DNA of 64,000 bases from Ephemerocybe angulata (GCA_013368325.1 JAACJK010000164.1:992001-1056000); one strand, 5' to 3'; positions 24,597 through 36,410 are shown, counted from the first letter of the stretch. The notes: a model not told the origin generated them from the sequence alone. Translations and numbers: made by a program.

Positions 24597-25960
24597 TCAC
24601 TGATGAGCGCACCCAGATGACTCTTTCCCATCGTCGTTATTGGGTCGTCCTGGTTTCTTGACGGGTTCAGATATCGAAACATCTTCAGTAAAAACATTCT
24701 CCGTCAGAGGTTCCATCACTTTCGAGGGTCCCAGGGCTTCCTTTAGCAGAGAGATGGAGCGGCTGTCGATTTGGTCAGGGTAACTGACAGAAAACTTGAT
24801 GTAAAGGTCTCCGAAAAGGTGCGATCCATTGTGTGAAGGCATGCCTTTGAAGGGGATCACCTTAAGATCACCTGTTGAATGGGGAACTTCAGCTTTTATC
24901 AGCGTGCATAACAGTCAATAAAACTTGCCGCTTCGAATTATTTGGCCAGAAGGAAGGTCGACAATCAAAATGCGACCATCTAGGTGCTTGATCGATACCT
25001 TGCCCCCAATAAGAGATGTCAATAAGTCGATCTCCCGTTGTATAACAAGATCATCGTCTGCTCGCTCGAAATCCGAGTGCGGCAACTCGTCAATCGCTAC
25101 AACAACATCGCCAGAGTCAAATCCGCGCTCTCGGTCGCCTTCACCTGGAATAACCACTTTTTCCCCTCGAACCATGCCCTTTTCGATCTTGACATACAGG
25201 GATTTCTTCTCAGGAAGCACCCTCAAACCAGTGCAGATACTGCACAGTTCGCGTGCGGTCGTAGCAATACCCCGCCCTCTACATCTCATGCAGGTTGGCT
25301 TTTCTCCATTGCAGGCATCGCACGCCTGTTCTTTGCTGCTCTTTCCACCGGTTCCTCGGCACTCGGGGCAGAGGCCATCGCGCACAAATTCGATCTTAAC
25401 TTTCTTGCCCAAATAGAGCTCTTCCAGTGTGACTTTGACGCGTTCGTGGATATCCGTGGCCTTGACTCTTTCCTCTTCGATACGAGCGCTTCTACCCAGT
25501 CCACGCGACAAGTCTGAACCGTGTAAGTTCTGGTAATGCAGTTGAACGTTGAACGATCTACAACATGATCGAGCTGGGAGAAATACTCACTTCACTGGAG
25601 TGATGTTGGTGTACCTGTACAGGCCCTAATGCTCTTCTAATCACGGAATCATGAACCATTTTTTCCAGGGGGTTATTGGAAAGGGTGGAGAAAGGAGGTG
25701 GAGATCGATTCCGATACCGTGACGGTCCGAGTCCGCGCTGCCTCCGTGTATGTTCTTCGGGGATGGATACTGCGTCTACTCCCCCTTCGTCGTACAAGGC
25801 CCGTCTCGAGTAGTTAGACAAGACTCTGTACCTAGTAGGCGAAAAGGTTAGCGGGTGGAATGAACTAGGTGGGCAGTGCTGAGGCATACGCTTCTTGGAT
25901 TGCTCTCGAGAGCTCGGGATCGGGTTTGGCTTGCAATGTATCGACCCTCGGGTACGTTAC
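24597..25960 (-). CDS. DnaJ class A paralogue, copy 3, HPD lost, 5' end missing
   Basis: Diverged J-like protein. Helix III/IV of the J-domain is recognisable (PDPELSRAIQEAY, RVLSNYSRRALYDEGG), but the stretch aligning with HPD reads QAK, so Hsp70 stimulation is not expected. The exon for J helices I-II and the usual MVKET start were not found upstream, so the 5' end given is only the limit of recognisable sequence. Zinc cysteines are all present (CPECRGTG, CDACNGEK, CMRCRGRG, CSICTGLR), but the segment between motifs 2 and 3 is shortened, as in copy 4. The C-terminal domains are intact (VSIKHLDGRILIVDLPSGQI, HLFGDLYIKFSVSYPDQID). The end is CAHQ, a farnesylation box. The last intron (24872-24928) starts with GC instead of GT. 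Confidence 0.75.
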
Positions 25961-26699
25961 CCCGGCGCTGGGGAAACCTCACCTGACGCTTAGGTAAGCT
26001 TACCAATATTGATGGCACGTGCTGATGGCCGGCCCTGCATTTCCAAATCCTCAGCTCGCGCCTCCGGGCGCCCGCCTCCGCTCGGCTCGCCCAACGGGGC
26101 ACTTGTCTCCCACCTGGCCTGGTGTGGAGCGCTCGCTTAGGTCTGACGGTGTGGCAGCTGCAAGTCCCTCTTAAGTACAATGCATTGTAAGTACCGCTGA
26201 AGTCGTCCGTGAGCCCCTCATTCCCATCGGGGAGAATCAGAATACATTTGATAATGTAAGGTGATGCATTTTCGATAAGAAAAGTGCATCACTTTCGACC
26301 CTGAAATGGTAAGGTCAGTATAAGCGCCCATAATCTCTGCCTCCCCCATCCCCTCTCTCGTCCTTCACTCCTTGGGCAATGACGTGATCGACTGTGCGTC
26401 GGAGAAATCTCGAACAATCCACATCGGGATGCTTGGCAGACAATCTCTAGCCAAACAATCAGCAGAGTGCCGGCGCCCCCTGGTTTATCGACCTCTGCTC
26501 GTTCCTGAGCTGCCATCCATCCCCCCACACGTACTCGATACCCTTAAAACAAAGGTAGGACTCAGGGACACATTGGAATAGGGCCCATTAGGCCATTAGG
26601 CGCTGCTGGGCTGTGCCCGTGATCTCGGTGTAGGTGAACCGTGAATCTCATAAAGAGGCAATCGTTGATACTATTGGTGAGTTTTCAGCCCGCAAAGCT
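25961..26699. other. Intergenic region between DnaJ copy 3 and the XPG-like gene
   Basis: About 740 bp with no recognisable gene. It contains an imperfect hairpin at 26261-26292 and a GC-rich stretch with repeated GCCTCCG near 26055-26095. Confidence 0.4.
26261..26292. repeat. Hairpin, 13-14 bp arms
   Basis: GTGATGCATTTTC, then a GATAA loop, then GAAAAGTGCATCAC. The arms pair with one bulged base. Confidence 0.7.
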
Positions 26700-28614
26700 C
26701 TAGTCTACTGTTAAATCTATCACATCTACAGTTAAATCTATCACATCACCAACAGGCACTGCAGGGGCACGAGCTATATTACCGTCAGAGGGTTGAGCTG
26801 CCTGAACGGGAGAATGACCGTCAGAGGGCTGAGCTGCCTGAACGGGAGAATGACCGTCTGGTATGCCTTCGACACTTCCCTCTAATGTCCTGCGCTTCTT
26901 CAAGGCTCGACTAGGTGCACCATGTTTACGCTTCATTCGTGTTCCACTAGGCCCTACCAAAGCAAGCATAGACTGCGGAATGAACTCAGGCGGGACCCAA
27001 GCGCGAGCTACAACCGCCGGGTTTTTCGAGTTCAACACTGGCTCGAAGACTTGCCTCTGCTCCTCCGTCAACATCTCCGACAGAATATCACTTTCATAGA
27101 CACCAAATCGCACGCATTCCTCTTTCTGTGTCGGATTCCACGCCTCTGTTTTCAGAACACTGCATGTCTGCACAGGGAGTCGACGGGAGGCGGTTCCAAA
27201 TGAAGGGTGGCCATCGTCATTCCAGGCGCAGCTCTTCTGATCCATGCTATTGTGTGAGTCTCCTGTTCTGCACCTTAATATTGGAACACACTAACTGAAA
27301 AGATGAGGCGCAGCATCGTTCCTTCCCAAATCTGATTGCGAAATGTCTCCAAGAGCTTGGCTCGGTCCCGAGACCAGCGCAAGCGCTGAATACATAGGTC
27401 AACGAGCTTTCCGATGTCAGGCTGGTGAATCGACGACCAGTTCGATGAGTCCGGTAGGTATTCGGGGTGTGATTGGGATGTGGCTGGATTCCTGTAGCAG
27501 TAAAGGGGGTTTATGGAAGGGAACGAGACGATCTGGTCCTTGAGGGCATTCTTGGCATGGCCATTAATGCCAAGGGTGCGTCCGCTTGAATGAAGAGTGT
27601 TCAATGTCCGTTGACGCCAACCATTGAGCACAGGTGTCGCGTTGCCTGGGGTGGCCGCGAGAACATTACTGAAGTCGCGACCAATCGAAGAGCGCGCAAT
27701 CTCAGCAGCAGATACCGGACCACCACCCTTCAGCCCATCGTCGTAATCACCCTTTGACACAAGGGCATAAAGGATGAGCTGGCCATGGTCATAGCCAAGG
27801 GTACGTCCAATATTATCTGCCATGTACACCGTACACTCATCAAGCCGCTTAGTTTGCTTATCGTTGGCTTTCATGCTACGAACATTAGGAATCATGTAGT
27901 CGTTACACAGTGAGTAAAACATACCTTCGCAGAATTACCTGGCCCCCAAAGACAAGCGAGTCGCTATCGGCAGTCCACACAGCGTCTACTCTACCCCACC
28001 GATTCAAGTGTGCGAGCTCGGCCTCTGCTTCACCAGGTGCCTGACCGTTGGATGTAAGTTAATGTAAGATTGACGCAGCAGTTGATGAATCTTACTTGGT
28101 GAGCAACGAAGCCGAACGCTTCAATGATTCTCTTAGCGTCCTCGACCCACCAAAGCTCATCCTGAGCTTGAACAGCAACCCCTCGCTTTTTTGGTGGCCT
28201 GTGTGGACCGTCAAATACAAAAACGAAAGCCGCAGGAATCTTCAATAGCTTGGCGAGTCGAAAGAAGAAAGGGCGCAGTGGGCCACTTGCAAAAGGGTGG
28301 TGAATTCCAGCAGCGTGTACCGCACATGCACATTCATCCATGAATGTGCTGCACCACGATGCCAGCCTTGTCAGTACTGGGTACTTGGGTGCAGAATCGA
28401 GCACGCACCCCATATCTATACCAACTGTCATCACATCGTGGATTTTTGGATGACCCCTCTCATTGTGAGTGAGATTTACGTTCTTGCGGGCCAATTGCGA
28501 TAGTATCATCTTCTGAGCTGCAGGCTCAAGCTCCTATGGGTACCAAAGGTTAAGATGAGCACGGCTATAGGGGTGATGCCTCGTACGCACAGTCCATAAG
28601 CCAAGTACACCCAT
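26700..28614 (-). CDS. XPG/GEN1-like PIN-fold nuclease with C-terminal SUMO-interacting motifs
   Basis: Structure-specific nuclease related to XPG/Rad2/GEN1. A short first exon gives MGVLGLWT and splices to ELEPAAQK, the family start. The N-terminal region has TVGIDMGCVLDS in place of the canonical VAIDAS-type motif, then KLLKIPAAFVFVFDGPHRPP, equivalent to the conserved FVFDG-x-PP-x-K segment. The internal region has WVEDAKRIIEAFGFVAHQ, with an intron in the following E-A-E-A-rich stretch. VSKGDYDDGLKGGGP corresponds to the helix-two-turn-helix glycines and aspartates. The tail contains a 12-residue repeat (SPVQAAQPSDGH) and ends VIDLTVDVIDLTVD, two adjacent SUMO-interacting motifs. It lies 222 bp downstream of a Crypton recombinase on the same strand and may be cargo of that element or a host gene family member. 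Confidence 0.75.
26704..26745 (-). repeat. 21-bp tandem duplication encoding a doubled SUMO-interacting motif
   Basis: Two 21-bp units (26704-26724 and 26725-26745) differ at one base and each codes for VIDLTVD at the extreme C-terminus of the XPG-like protein. Confidence 0.85.
26781..26852 (-). repeat. 36-bp tandem repeat in the XPG-like gene
   Basis: Two 36-bp units (26781-26816 and 26817-26852) differing at one position, coding for 12-residue repeats containing SPVQAAQPSDGH. Confidence 0.85.
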
Positions 28615-28836
28615 GGTAGAGGTGGGTTCAGTGTAGGAGAAGCATGTTAGACACTGGGCTCGTTAAAGGGTTGGATGTCTGAGACTTTCTTAGACATACT
28701 CCTAAATGCAAAAAGTCTAATGACCATGCCTCAAGGGGCGCTTCAAGTTACCTGAACTCGATTGGAACATATCGTAGATTAATTGAAGATTTGTACAGAG
28801 ATTACAGTGTAAATAAAATCTATCACTATCATTCAT

Positions 28837-31800
28837 CTAGTCGAAGCCTATAGAAGAATCTACAATTTTTTGAATCCCCAAATTTTTCTCCTTCCCGAGG
28901 AAGTCAATGAAAGCGCGAAGACTCTTCAAGTATGAGGCTTCCTTAGAAGGAATAGGACATCTCTCCTCGAGAAAGCGAAGTGCTTTCTCCTCATTCCACC
29001 CCTCCTGTGCCATAAGTCGCCGTACAAGCTCAATGACCTTATCTCGGCGCACACCTTCTACTTTGAGTCCATTCACATTGCGTCTCCAGCGAACACCCCA
29101 GTGTTCTTTCATCGTCTTGATAGATAGACGGTGGCCAATACCATACTCATTTTCCCTCCAAATATCCTTCAGAGTTGGGGTCTGGTTCGACGCTGGCTTC
29201 CAATATGCGTGAAACTCTGGCAGCCATTCACCAGTTCCACGCTGCGATGGATTTTCAACCCACTCAAAGGAATTGTGTCGGAGCTGGTCAGGCGAGAGCT
29301 TCTTTTCTAGCTGGGATATCTCGCGTACTTGAAGTGCCCGTTTCTCGAGATCAGTGCTGAGGGGGAAGGTAGAATAAGGGTAGATTGGCAATTGCCCCAC
29401 TCCCACTGATAGCAGGAGCTTTCGGAGCGAGAGCCATGGTAGAACTTGAAGTTGGCTGTGGATCCATTGAATCTGATCCCAAATGCGGGACAAGCTGGGG
29501 GGCATGGTTCGACTGGCCACCGAGTTCTCCGCGGGTTGATGATTCCACGGGTACGTCCAGGTGGATTCGCTTTGCTTGGCGGGTTATTTTATCATCCCCC
29601 AAATCTGGTTTGATTGTTGCATAAGTGTGACTGTTCTATCATTGGAGGTGGAAAGAGAGTCGACATACCTGGAGTCGCAAATCTCTGAGCCAACACCTCA
29701 GAGAACTTGCGCTTGTTTGATTTCTCTGTCGATACGCAAGTAGCGAGGAGTTTAACAAGATCAAGTACATCATTCCGGAGGTCTTCATTCTGTTGCTCCA
29801 CTTCTCGTCGATGTTTCTCCTGCTTTATCATCGTAGACTTTAGGGCTCCGGATACTGATGCAGCGAACTGTTCTGGTAGATGCTTCAGGTTTGCCATAGC
29901 TTCGGCCTCCACGGTATCCAGAATTGCGGAAGACTCCCTCGCAAAGTTGCGGAAGGCTTCAGTGTTGAAAGGAGAGAACCGCAGCACAAATAAATCTGGG
30001 TGGCGAGCTGCCATAACAGCAAGATCCTGAACAAGTATAACTCGGAGGATGCGCAGCAGGCTGAGGAAGTAAACCAGGGCATTGTCACGAGCATCGGGGC
30101 CATGATCCTCTAGACGACTGCGGTAGGCCACCTCTTCTTCCTCAATCCAGGGAAATATGGCGCTTACAAGCTGCTCCGGGGGTTCTATAGCAATAGCTTA
30201 TTAGGTGCTCATCATGGAATACAGGCATAATAAACACTCACTCAGCTCATCACGGGCAATGTAGTACGAGTCCTTTCGTTCTCCATTAAACCCAGCAAGT
30301 GCAAGCATAGCGTCAGTAGGGAGGACACGGTTATAGCAAGCACGAAAGGAGCCAGACTGCGACCAGTTGCCAAGGGATTTTGTCCCATCAACTGTGGCAC
30401 CGTTCTGGATAGCTACGTTCGCAGCTCGTACTCGCCCACTGTGGGTAACCTTTTCGCAGAAGATATCGAATTGGGCCTTGAAGTGGTTGACACGCTTTCG
30501 GTGATCTTGGAGAAAACATAAGTAAATAGACTGGTTTTGTTGCCTGCACAATTTGGACTTACGTGTGTCTGCCATCTCCTCAAAGTCGCTTTTCCCACCT
30601 GGAAATAAGAGAATGTTGTACCATTCCCTGTACCCAATTTGTGTCGCCTTATCGTGCTTCCAGTCGGGTGCGAATGTTGCAGGCTTCCGCTTCTCGATGT
30701 GGTACAGTCCAAAGAAGTACATGGCTAGCGCATTCAGAATGCAAAGCTCAGGTTCGCGGTGGCGGAAAGCACTATGCTCGTCGATTCGGCCATTCATATT
30801 TGTTTTTCCTTGATTACTAAACATGATGATAGCCTATAGTTTCAGATTAAGTTCAGTCAGCCTGCCTCACGTATAGAACAGATAACTTTACCTTGGCTTT
30901 GAAGTCATGGGAAATGTTGACAAGTGGGACATCGCGCAAGGACAGGTCGGACAGTCGCACAGACCTGACATTGTCACCTCGCAGAGCCATCGTGCCCGAG
31001 GTGAGGAGCATCGTTCGGTCACGAAGGAGTGCAACCATTTGGCAGGGAGTCTTCTTGCCACTCATAAGCCCTACGCTAACTTCGTTAAACTGCTCCTCAG
31101 TGAATGTTTCTAAATCATCGGTGAGTAATAAAGATATGATGGGGATGCATTATTGGACACTCACGCGATTGAATTCCATTAGCTTTGAGCTCTTGCGAGC
31201 TGTCCTGGCGCTGCGCATCCCACTGACGTGCAGCCTTCTCGACACTCCGCACATCAGGATCATTTCTTAGAAAGATCTGGGCTTCAGGGCAGTTGATGTA
31301 GCGGGGATCTTTACGGTGGTGGATGAACCGGTAGTTTTCGAGCGCACTAATTGCTTGGGTCACTGTGCGCCAAGAAATGCAGGTATTTGGAATTGGATTG
31401 CCGTGTCTATCGAGCTAAATGAGTCGAAAATTAGTTGTGAACTTTAGACTGAGCATAAAATGATTTAAAACATACCCGTTCGCGCTTTCTCTCTTCTTCT
31501 GCATAAATTGCTACCTTCTTGGCAGTAATTGGATGGGCTGGGACCACCGTGTACTCGAGACCCTTTTCTAGAGCCTCCTCTGCACGTCTAGCTTCACGAA
31601 GAGCCCACTGACTCTCATATCGCTCTAGCTGCCGTGCATATGCCGGCTCAGTCCCTTTCCCGGATGACATCTCCTGATTCCGAGCAAGGGACTGAAGTGC
31701 CGCTTCCTCCTCTAGACTGAGAAGCGAATTTGCGAGGGTAGAATTTGCTACTGCACCAGAGACGGCCTCTGGATTGTTCAGAGCAGCTTGAAGTACAGGT

Positions 31801-32113
31801 GGTACTGTGCTACTGCTATTGCTCCCAGCAATGTCCAACTCATCATCCAGGGTTGGCGGCATTTGAATGAGCCCAGATGTGTCGAGCTCAGTAGTGTTGG
31901 TTTTCTCAAGGGGTGCTGTCTGGCTCAAGGCGATAGCACTTGGGTCCATTTTGGACACAGGGCGAGCCTTTCTACTACGCTTGGTGCGCTTGTTTGAGGA
32001 AGGTGGGGGAGTGGAAACCCCTAAGACACGGGATGGGATGGTGGTTAATAACCAAGAAGCTGACCCGCCTGATTTAAGCGAAACACACCTTCGAATGTCT
32101 TTTTTCTGCCCAT
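28837..32113 (-). CDS. Crypton-type tyrosine recombinase with GCR1_C DNA-binding domain
   Basis: Transposase-like protein of a Crypton element. The ATG at 32113 (MGRKKTFE) splices to a Ser/Pro-rich N-terminus and a charged helical region (EEALEKGLEYTVVPAHPITA). The Ndc10-like tyrosine recombinase core follows. The first catalytic Arg is in TMALRGDNVRSVRLSDLSL; then comes LCILNALAMYFFGLYHI; H-x-x-R is HSGR in VTHSGRVRAA; the candidate nucleophile Tyr is in SFRACYNRVLP. After it are IFPWIEEEEVAYRSRLEDHG, a coiled-coil region (KQEKHRREVEQQNEDLRNDV) and the GCR1_C domain (TLKDIWRENEYGIGHRLSIK, then WGVRWRRNVNG). Stop at 28837. No frameshift was found, so it may be functional. The hAT element sits just upstream of its start. 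Confidence 0.8.
28837..32113 (-). mobile_element. Crypton-like DNA transposon, coding core (ends not defined)
   Basis: Called from the recombinase gene. Cryptons lack terminal inverted repeats and make only short direct repeats, so the true ends cannot be set by eye. The element may include the XPG-like gene (26700-28614) and may continue beyond the hAT insertion to the right of 36410. Confidence 0.55.
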
Positions 32114-32212
32114 TGTACAATGCGTGACTTTGAAACCCAGCCAACAATGGGCCAGTACAGCAGCCGAGGTTCTGGAACAAAGCGCGTGCAAGCTGGTCCA
32201 AGCCCGTCGCAC

Positions 32213-32220
32213 CTCTAGAT
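32213..32220 (+). repeat. 8-bp target-site duplication (left) of hAT element
   Basis: CTCTAGAT immediately before the left terminal inverted repeat; identical to 36403-36410. Confidence 0.95.
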
Positions 32221-32236
32221 TAGGGCTGCCCACCGT
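32221..32236 (+). repeat. hAT left terminal inverted repeat
   Basis: TAGGGCTGCCCACCGT, exact inverse of the right end at 36387-36402. Confidence 0.92.
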
Positions 32237-32659
32237 CACCGTGAAGACGGGATGGACGGGTGCCGTCACACGGGACGGATACCGTCCCGGATCAGCTGTT
32301 GCAGGTGCACAAAGCGGGCCGTGCATGACCTTTTTGGCCAACCGTCTTGTGCCGTTGTTGCACGGCCGTGACGGCCGTCCACGGCACCCAAGCCTCTTCG
32401 TCTTTTTTGTCCCATACTTTCACAATGAATGCATGAATGACTATCAATGGCCTTTGTTGCCCTCGTTTGCGCTTCGTTTTGCTTGTGGCCACTGGCAAGC
32501 GCTTGGTACCCGATTTGGGTGCTTTGTCATCCGAAAACCAGCCCAGCGCTGCTGAATTTCGGAGAGCCCCTTGTCAAGCCCACCGACCTTGCCATGCATC
32601 GATTATCCACGCTCTCGTCCCTTGTCATACGGTGGCACGACCGTGGCACAAGATGAACT

Positions 32660-32667
32660 TATATAAA
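32660..32667 (+). promoter_or_regulatory. TATA box of the hAT transposase gene
   Basis: TATATAAA, 77 bp upstream of the ATG at 32737, within the element and correctly oriented. Confidence 0.6.
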
Positions 32668-32736
32668 CCCCCCTCCCTGGCAATTCAAGTTACCAAACCA
32701 CCCACAGCAATTCCCCCCCCCAATTCTCCCTTCGCC

Positions 32737-35700
32737 ATGCCACCCAGCAACAACATCAACCACCTCCCAGACCAGTGTGCCCGTGGGTTAGACGGGAAGC
32801 TCCTGGATGCGAGCGAGATCGAATTCCGTTTCGATCCCGACGACGAGACTCCTCTGCCGCGCGTAAAGCCGGCCGCGCGACGGACTGTCCCTCAAATCCA
32901 ACCAACACTCGCACGTAAGTCCTCAGTTTTATCACAAACCACTCCTTTTAACCTTTGAACTATAGAGAATCGCGCTCGCCGTGCCGCCGCAGGCAGCAGT
33001 ATGGGACATATTCTCGCAAGCGAGAAACGTGATCCCAATGGCAACCTCGAGAACAAGTATCAAGACCGACAGCCTTCTACCAGAACCCGTCGACCTGGCA
33101 AGGGCCGCAGACAGAGGGAAGCGACGGATGATGCAAACACGGATATGGAGGACGGAGATTACGAAGGAGAGCCAGGTGCATCTGGGGACGAGTCGTCGGG
33201 CGAATCCGACAGTGAGAGTGTTGTCGAGCTCAGTGAGCAAGAAGTTGGGAACGATGAGGTGAGTCCAGCTAGTATTTACAACTCTGGACTGCATTGACAG
33301 TCTCTGTAGCTGGCCGACATACTCCCAGCCAAGACCAATCCAAAGGGATCGACCAAACGCAAGGCGCCATCGTCCTTTTTTCAGCCCGCCCAACCGAAGA
33401 AGACCCGGCTTGACAACACCACTCCCTTACCACTGGGCCCCGCTGCTTCGACCTCATCTGTTGCAAGTACTAGTTCGAACACTCCATCTCCTTTACCGCG
33501 CACCAAAACCCAGAACCCCATCTATCTTTTCTTTAAAACGGTGTCTCAGGATTCAAACGGAAAGTCTGAGCCCGGCTCCAAATATTATGAGTGCTACCAC
33601 GGAAACCGTCGAATCTTTAAGATCACGCCCAAGATGAAGCATAACACGAAACGTAGGTTCACCAATCACCTCCGTCTTGTCTGATAGTTATTAATGTTCT
33701 TCGTAGATATGGTTGAACATCTCCAGAAGACCTTCCCGGTTTTCTACCAGCTGTACCTCGTTCTGAAGGCTCGACCCTCTCCACCGACACCCGAAGAGAT
33801 TGCCGTGGCATCGGGCGCATCCAAGCTCAGCCCTGCTCAACTCAAGGAATACTCGAAGAATCTGGAATCACGCTCGGGAAACATTATCGAGGCATTTGAC
33901 AAGCAGACAAAGGTACGTTATGCTACCATCTCAATGTCTACCTGCTTACATGGGGTTTATGTACCTAGGCGGCATGGGATCAGGCCAAATTCGACGGCCT
34001 CGTCGTCAAATGGGTGGTCACAACTGACCAGTCTTTCGATGCCGTTGATAAGGAATCGTTCCGCGACATGGTGACCTGCGCACACGGCAGCGAGGTGAAG
34101 ATTATCCATCGGTCGACTGTTGCACGTCGGGTGTTAAAACTCGGTGAGGATACCATCGAAGAAACCCGGGAGATGTTTCAGGTGAGCTCCATATTCGCAT
34201 TGGAGGGTATCTGAACTGACTGACCTCGTTTCTAGCAACTTGAATCAAAAGTTAGCATCTCCCTCGACGCGTGGACTTCAAGCAATCAGTTTGCCTTTTT
34301 AGCAATTGTAGCTCACTTTATCAACAACGATGGTGCTTTGGACGAGCTTATGATTGACTTTCGGGAGTTGACCGGCGCTCATACGGGCGAGAACATGGCG
34401 GGTGTTGTATGGGATGTCCTTGAATTGTTTGGGCTCGTTGGAAAGGTAAGCTTAAACGCCCATTAATTGAATGAGTTCAACTCATCTGTACTGCAGGTCA
34501 TCGCTTTCGTTATGGACAACGCAACGAACAACGATACGCTCATGGACGGGATCGCCGATCGCTGTGCAGCACAAGATATCCCATTCTCCAAGTCGGATGC
34601 GCGCATGCGATGCACGCCCCACGTCATACATTTAGCAGCTCTGCAGGTCAGGATACATATTTCTCTCGTGTTTAACTTGTTATACTTAGTTTTGATTAGT
34701 TGCTTGAAGGGATCGGTGCCATCTCCAAGTCGGATCGAGATGCTGCCGAAACATCAGGATATCAAGTGAATGTTGTCCCATCCGAAGCTGAGGTTGACGA
34801 TCAAGAGGAGGATAATGACTTTGATTTGAACGGCGAGTTGGATGAGGATGCAGAGTTGCCTGGTCTAAACTTTGGAGCTATACATAAGGTGAGTTCCTGA
34901 TAACCTCAGCGTAACGGTAATTGAGCTGACCCTCGCTCATCGATACTAGGTTCGCAAGATATCCCGCGGCGTCCGATCAAGTCCGCAACGTCGGGAGGCA
35001 TGGATGAAAGAAGCGACATCGATGGTTCAGGGTTATCGCCTTAACCCTGACTCTGCACCTGCGAACGCCCCGAAGAATCCGTTAATGCTAATACTCGATG
35101 TTAGCACACGCTGGGGATCGTCACATGCCATGCTCGGTGCGTTCGCCTTAGCTCCCAGCTCTAGATCCGAACTTGAAACTGACACAGCACACCTTGATGT
35201 TCAGAGCGGTTTCTTCAATTCCGTCCGGCAATTTCACAGTTTACGGCCAAGCACAAAGACTTCTGGCAATACGACCTTACTCAGAGCGAATGGCACACGA
35301 TTGAAACCGTTTGCGAATGGTTACAACTCTTCAAGATTGCCACTCAGCAAATGTCGACTACCAGCTCACCCATGCTTTCGTCTACCATTGCTGTGTTCCG
35401 CGTTCTTCAAGGCAAGCTGAAGGATATCCTTCGCCATCTTCCCAACGACTTCCCTTCTACGGTCAAGACCGCCCTCATCAATGCGCACAAGAAGCTCAGT
35501 GACTACTACTTTCGCTTTGACGAATCACGCTATGGAACATGGGCTGCACGTACGTCTTCTGATATCAATCTCTTAGATATGTTGTGACGGAGATACATCT
35601 ATAGTGCTCGACCCCCGGATCTCGTATCAAGGACTACGGTCATCATTCTCAGATGATCCTTCCCTGCTTACCTTCCTGGACGACAGCCGCCTCAAGCTCG

Positions 35701-36181
35701 AAAACCACTACCATGACATGTACGAGCCGTTTCTGCCATCTCATCCACCACCTACGACATCCACCACCCATACGCCTTCATTTGCGTTTGACTTCATGGC
35801 TGCATTTCAGCAGGCTCCGGCACCGACATCCAGCGAGATTGATTCGTATTTCCGACTGCCCATCGAAGACTTCCGCACATGCGACCCTGTGCAATGGTGG
35901 CACAAGCAACGGTTTCAATTCCCCAGACTGTATAAGCTTGCGCGGGACATTCTCTCTATTCCCGGTGCGCTCATCCTTGATCCCTGATTGCGTCGATGTT
36001 TACTAGTATACTAACCTGTATTGTTGTTCCGACAGGGTCTGCTGTCGCTGTCGAGCGGATATTCTCTGGTGGGCGTGACACGATATCCCTGCGCCGCGCA
36101 AGTCTTCGCCCCAAAACTATCCGGATGCTCATGATTTCGAAGCAGCGCTACCGAAGGGAGCGTAGATTAGCTTCAAAGTAG
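32737..36181 (+). CDS. hAT transposase
   Basis: Cut-and-paste transposase. ATG at 32737 (MPPSNNINHLPDQ), followed by an acidic, disordered N-terminus and a basic patch (KRKAPSSFFQPAQPKKTRLD). An atypical BED-like finger is at SKYYECYHGNRRIFKITPKM with downstream His residues; one of the usual Cys is absent. The RNase-H-like core contains VSISLDAWTSSNQFAFLAIV (first catalytic Asp), FVMDNATNNDTLMDGI (second) and a CTPHVIHLAALQ segment. Removing an intron at about 35128-35203 restores LDVSTRWGSSHAMLERFLQF. The C-terminal dimerisation domain is PVQWWHKQRFQFPRLYKLAR and SAVAVERIFSGGRDTISLRR. Stop at 36181. Several GT-AG introns, no internal stops seen, so probably active or recently active. Confidence 0.92.
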
Positions 36182-36386
36182 TTTCTTATGTCTTTTTAGT
36201 TGCGTATCTCATTGTATATGTAATTTACATTCTCTGCACCCGTGTTCCTGCTTCACGGTCGTGCACGGCCGTACCGTCTCCCGTCCCGACCCGTCTCGCA
36301 CCCCCGTCCTTGCCACCCGTCTCCGTGGGGTGGCCGTGGTTGCACCGTGCTTGGCCGTGTTTGGCACGGCCGTCACCGTGGACGGC

Positions 36387-36402
36387 ACGGTGGGCAGCCC
36401 TA
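36387..36402 (-). repeat. hAT right terminal inverted repeat
   Basis: ACGGTGGGCAGCCCTA, inverse of the left end. Confidence 0.92.
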
Positions 36403-36410
36403 CTCTAGAT
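36403..36410 (+). repeat. 8-bp target-site duplication (right) of hAT element
   Basis: CTCTAGAT, identical to the left copy at 32213-32220. Confidence 0.95.

Larger units (their letters stand above)
32221..36402 (+). mobile_element. Complete hAT-superfamily DNA transposon
   Basis: 4182-bp element. The left end begins TAGGGCTGCCCACCGT and the right end finishes ACGGTGGGCAGCCCTA, a perfect 16-bp terminal inverted repeat. The flanking 8-bp duplication CTCTAGAT is exact, the size typical of hAT. Both subterminal regions (32229-32400 and 36250-36400) are dense in CACGGCCGT, GGACGG and CCGTCC words, likely transposase-binding repeats. It carries one transposase gene that reads through without visible frameshift. 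Excising it restores continuous sequence about 100 bp upstream of the Crypton start codon. Confidence 0.95.
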
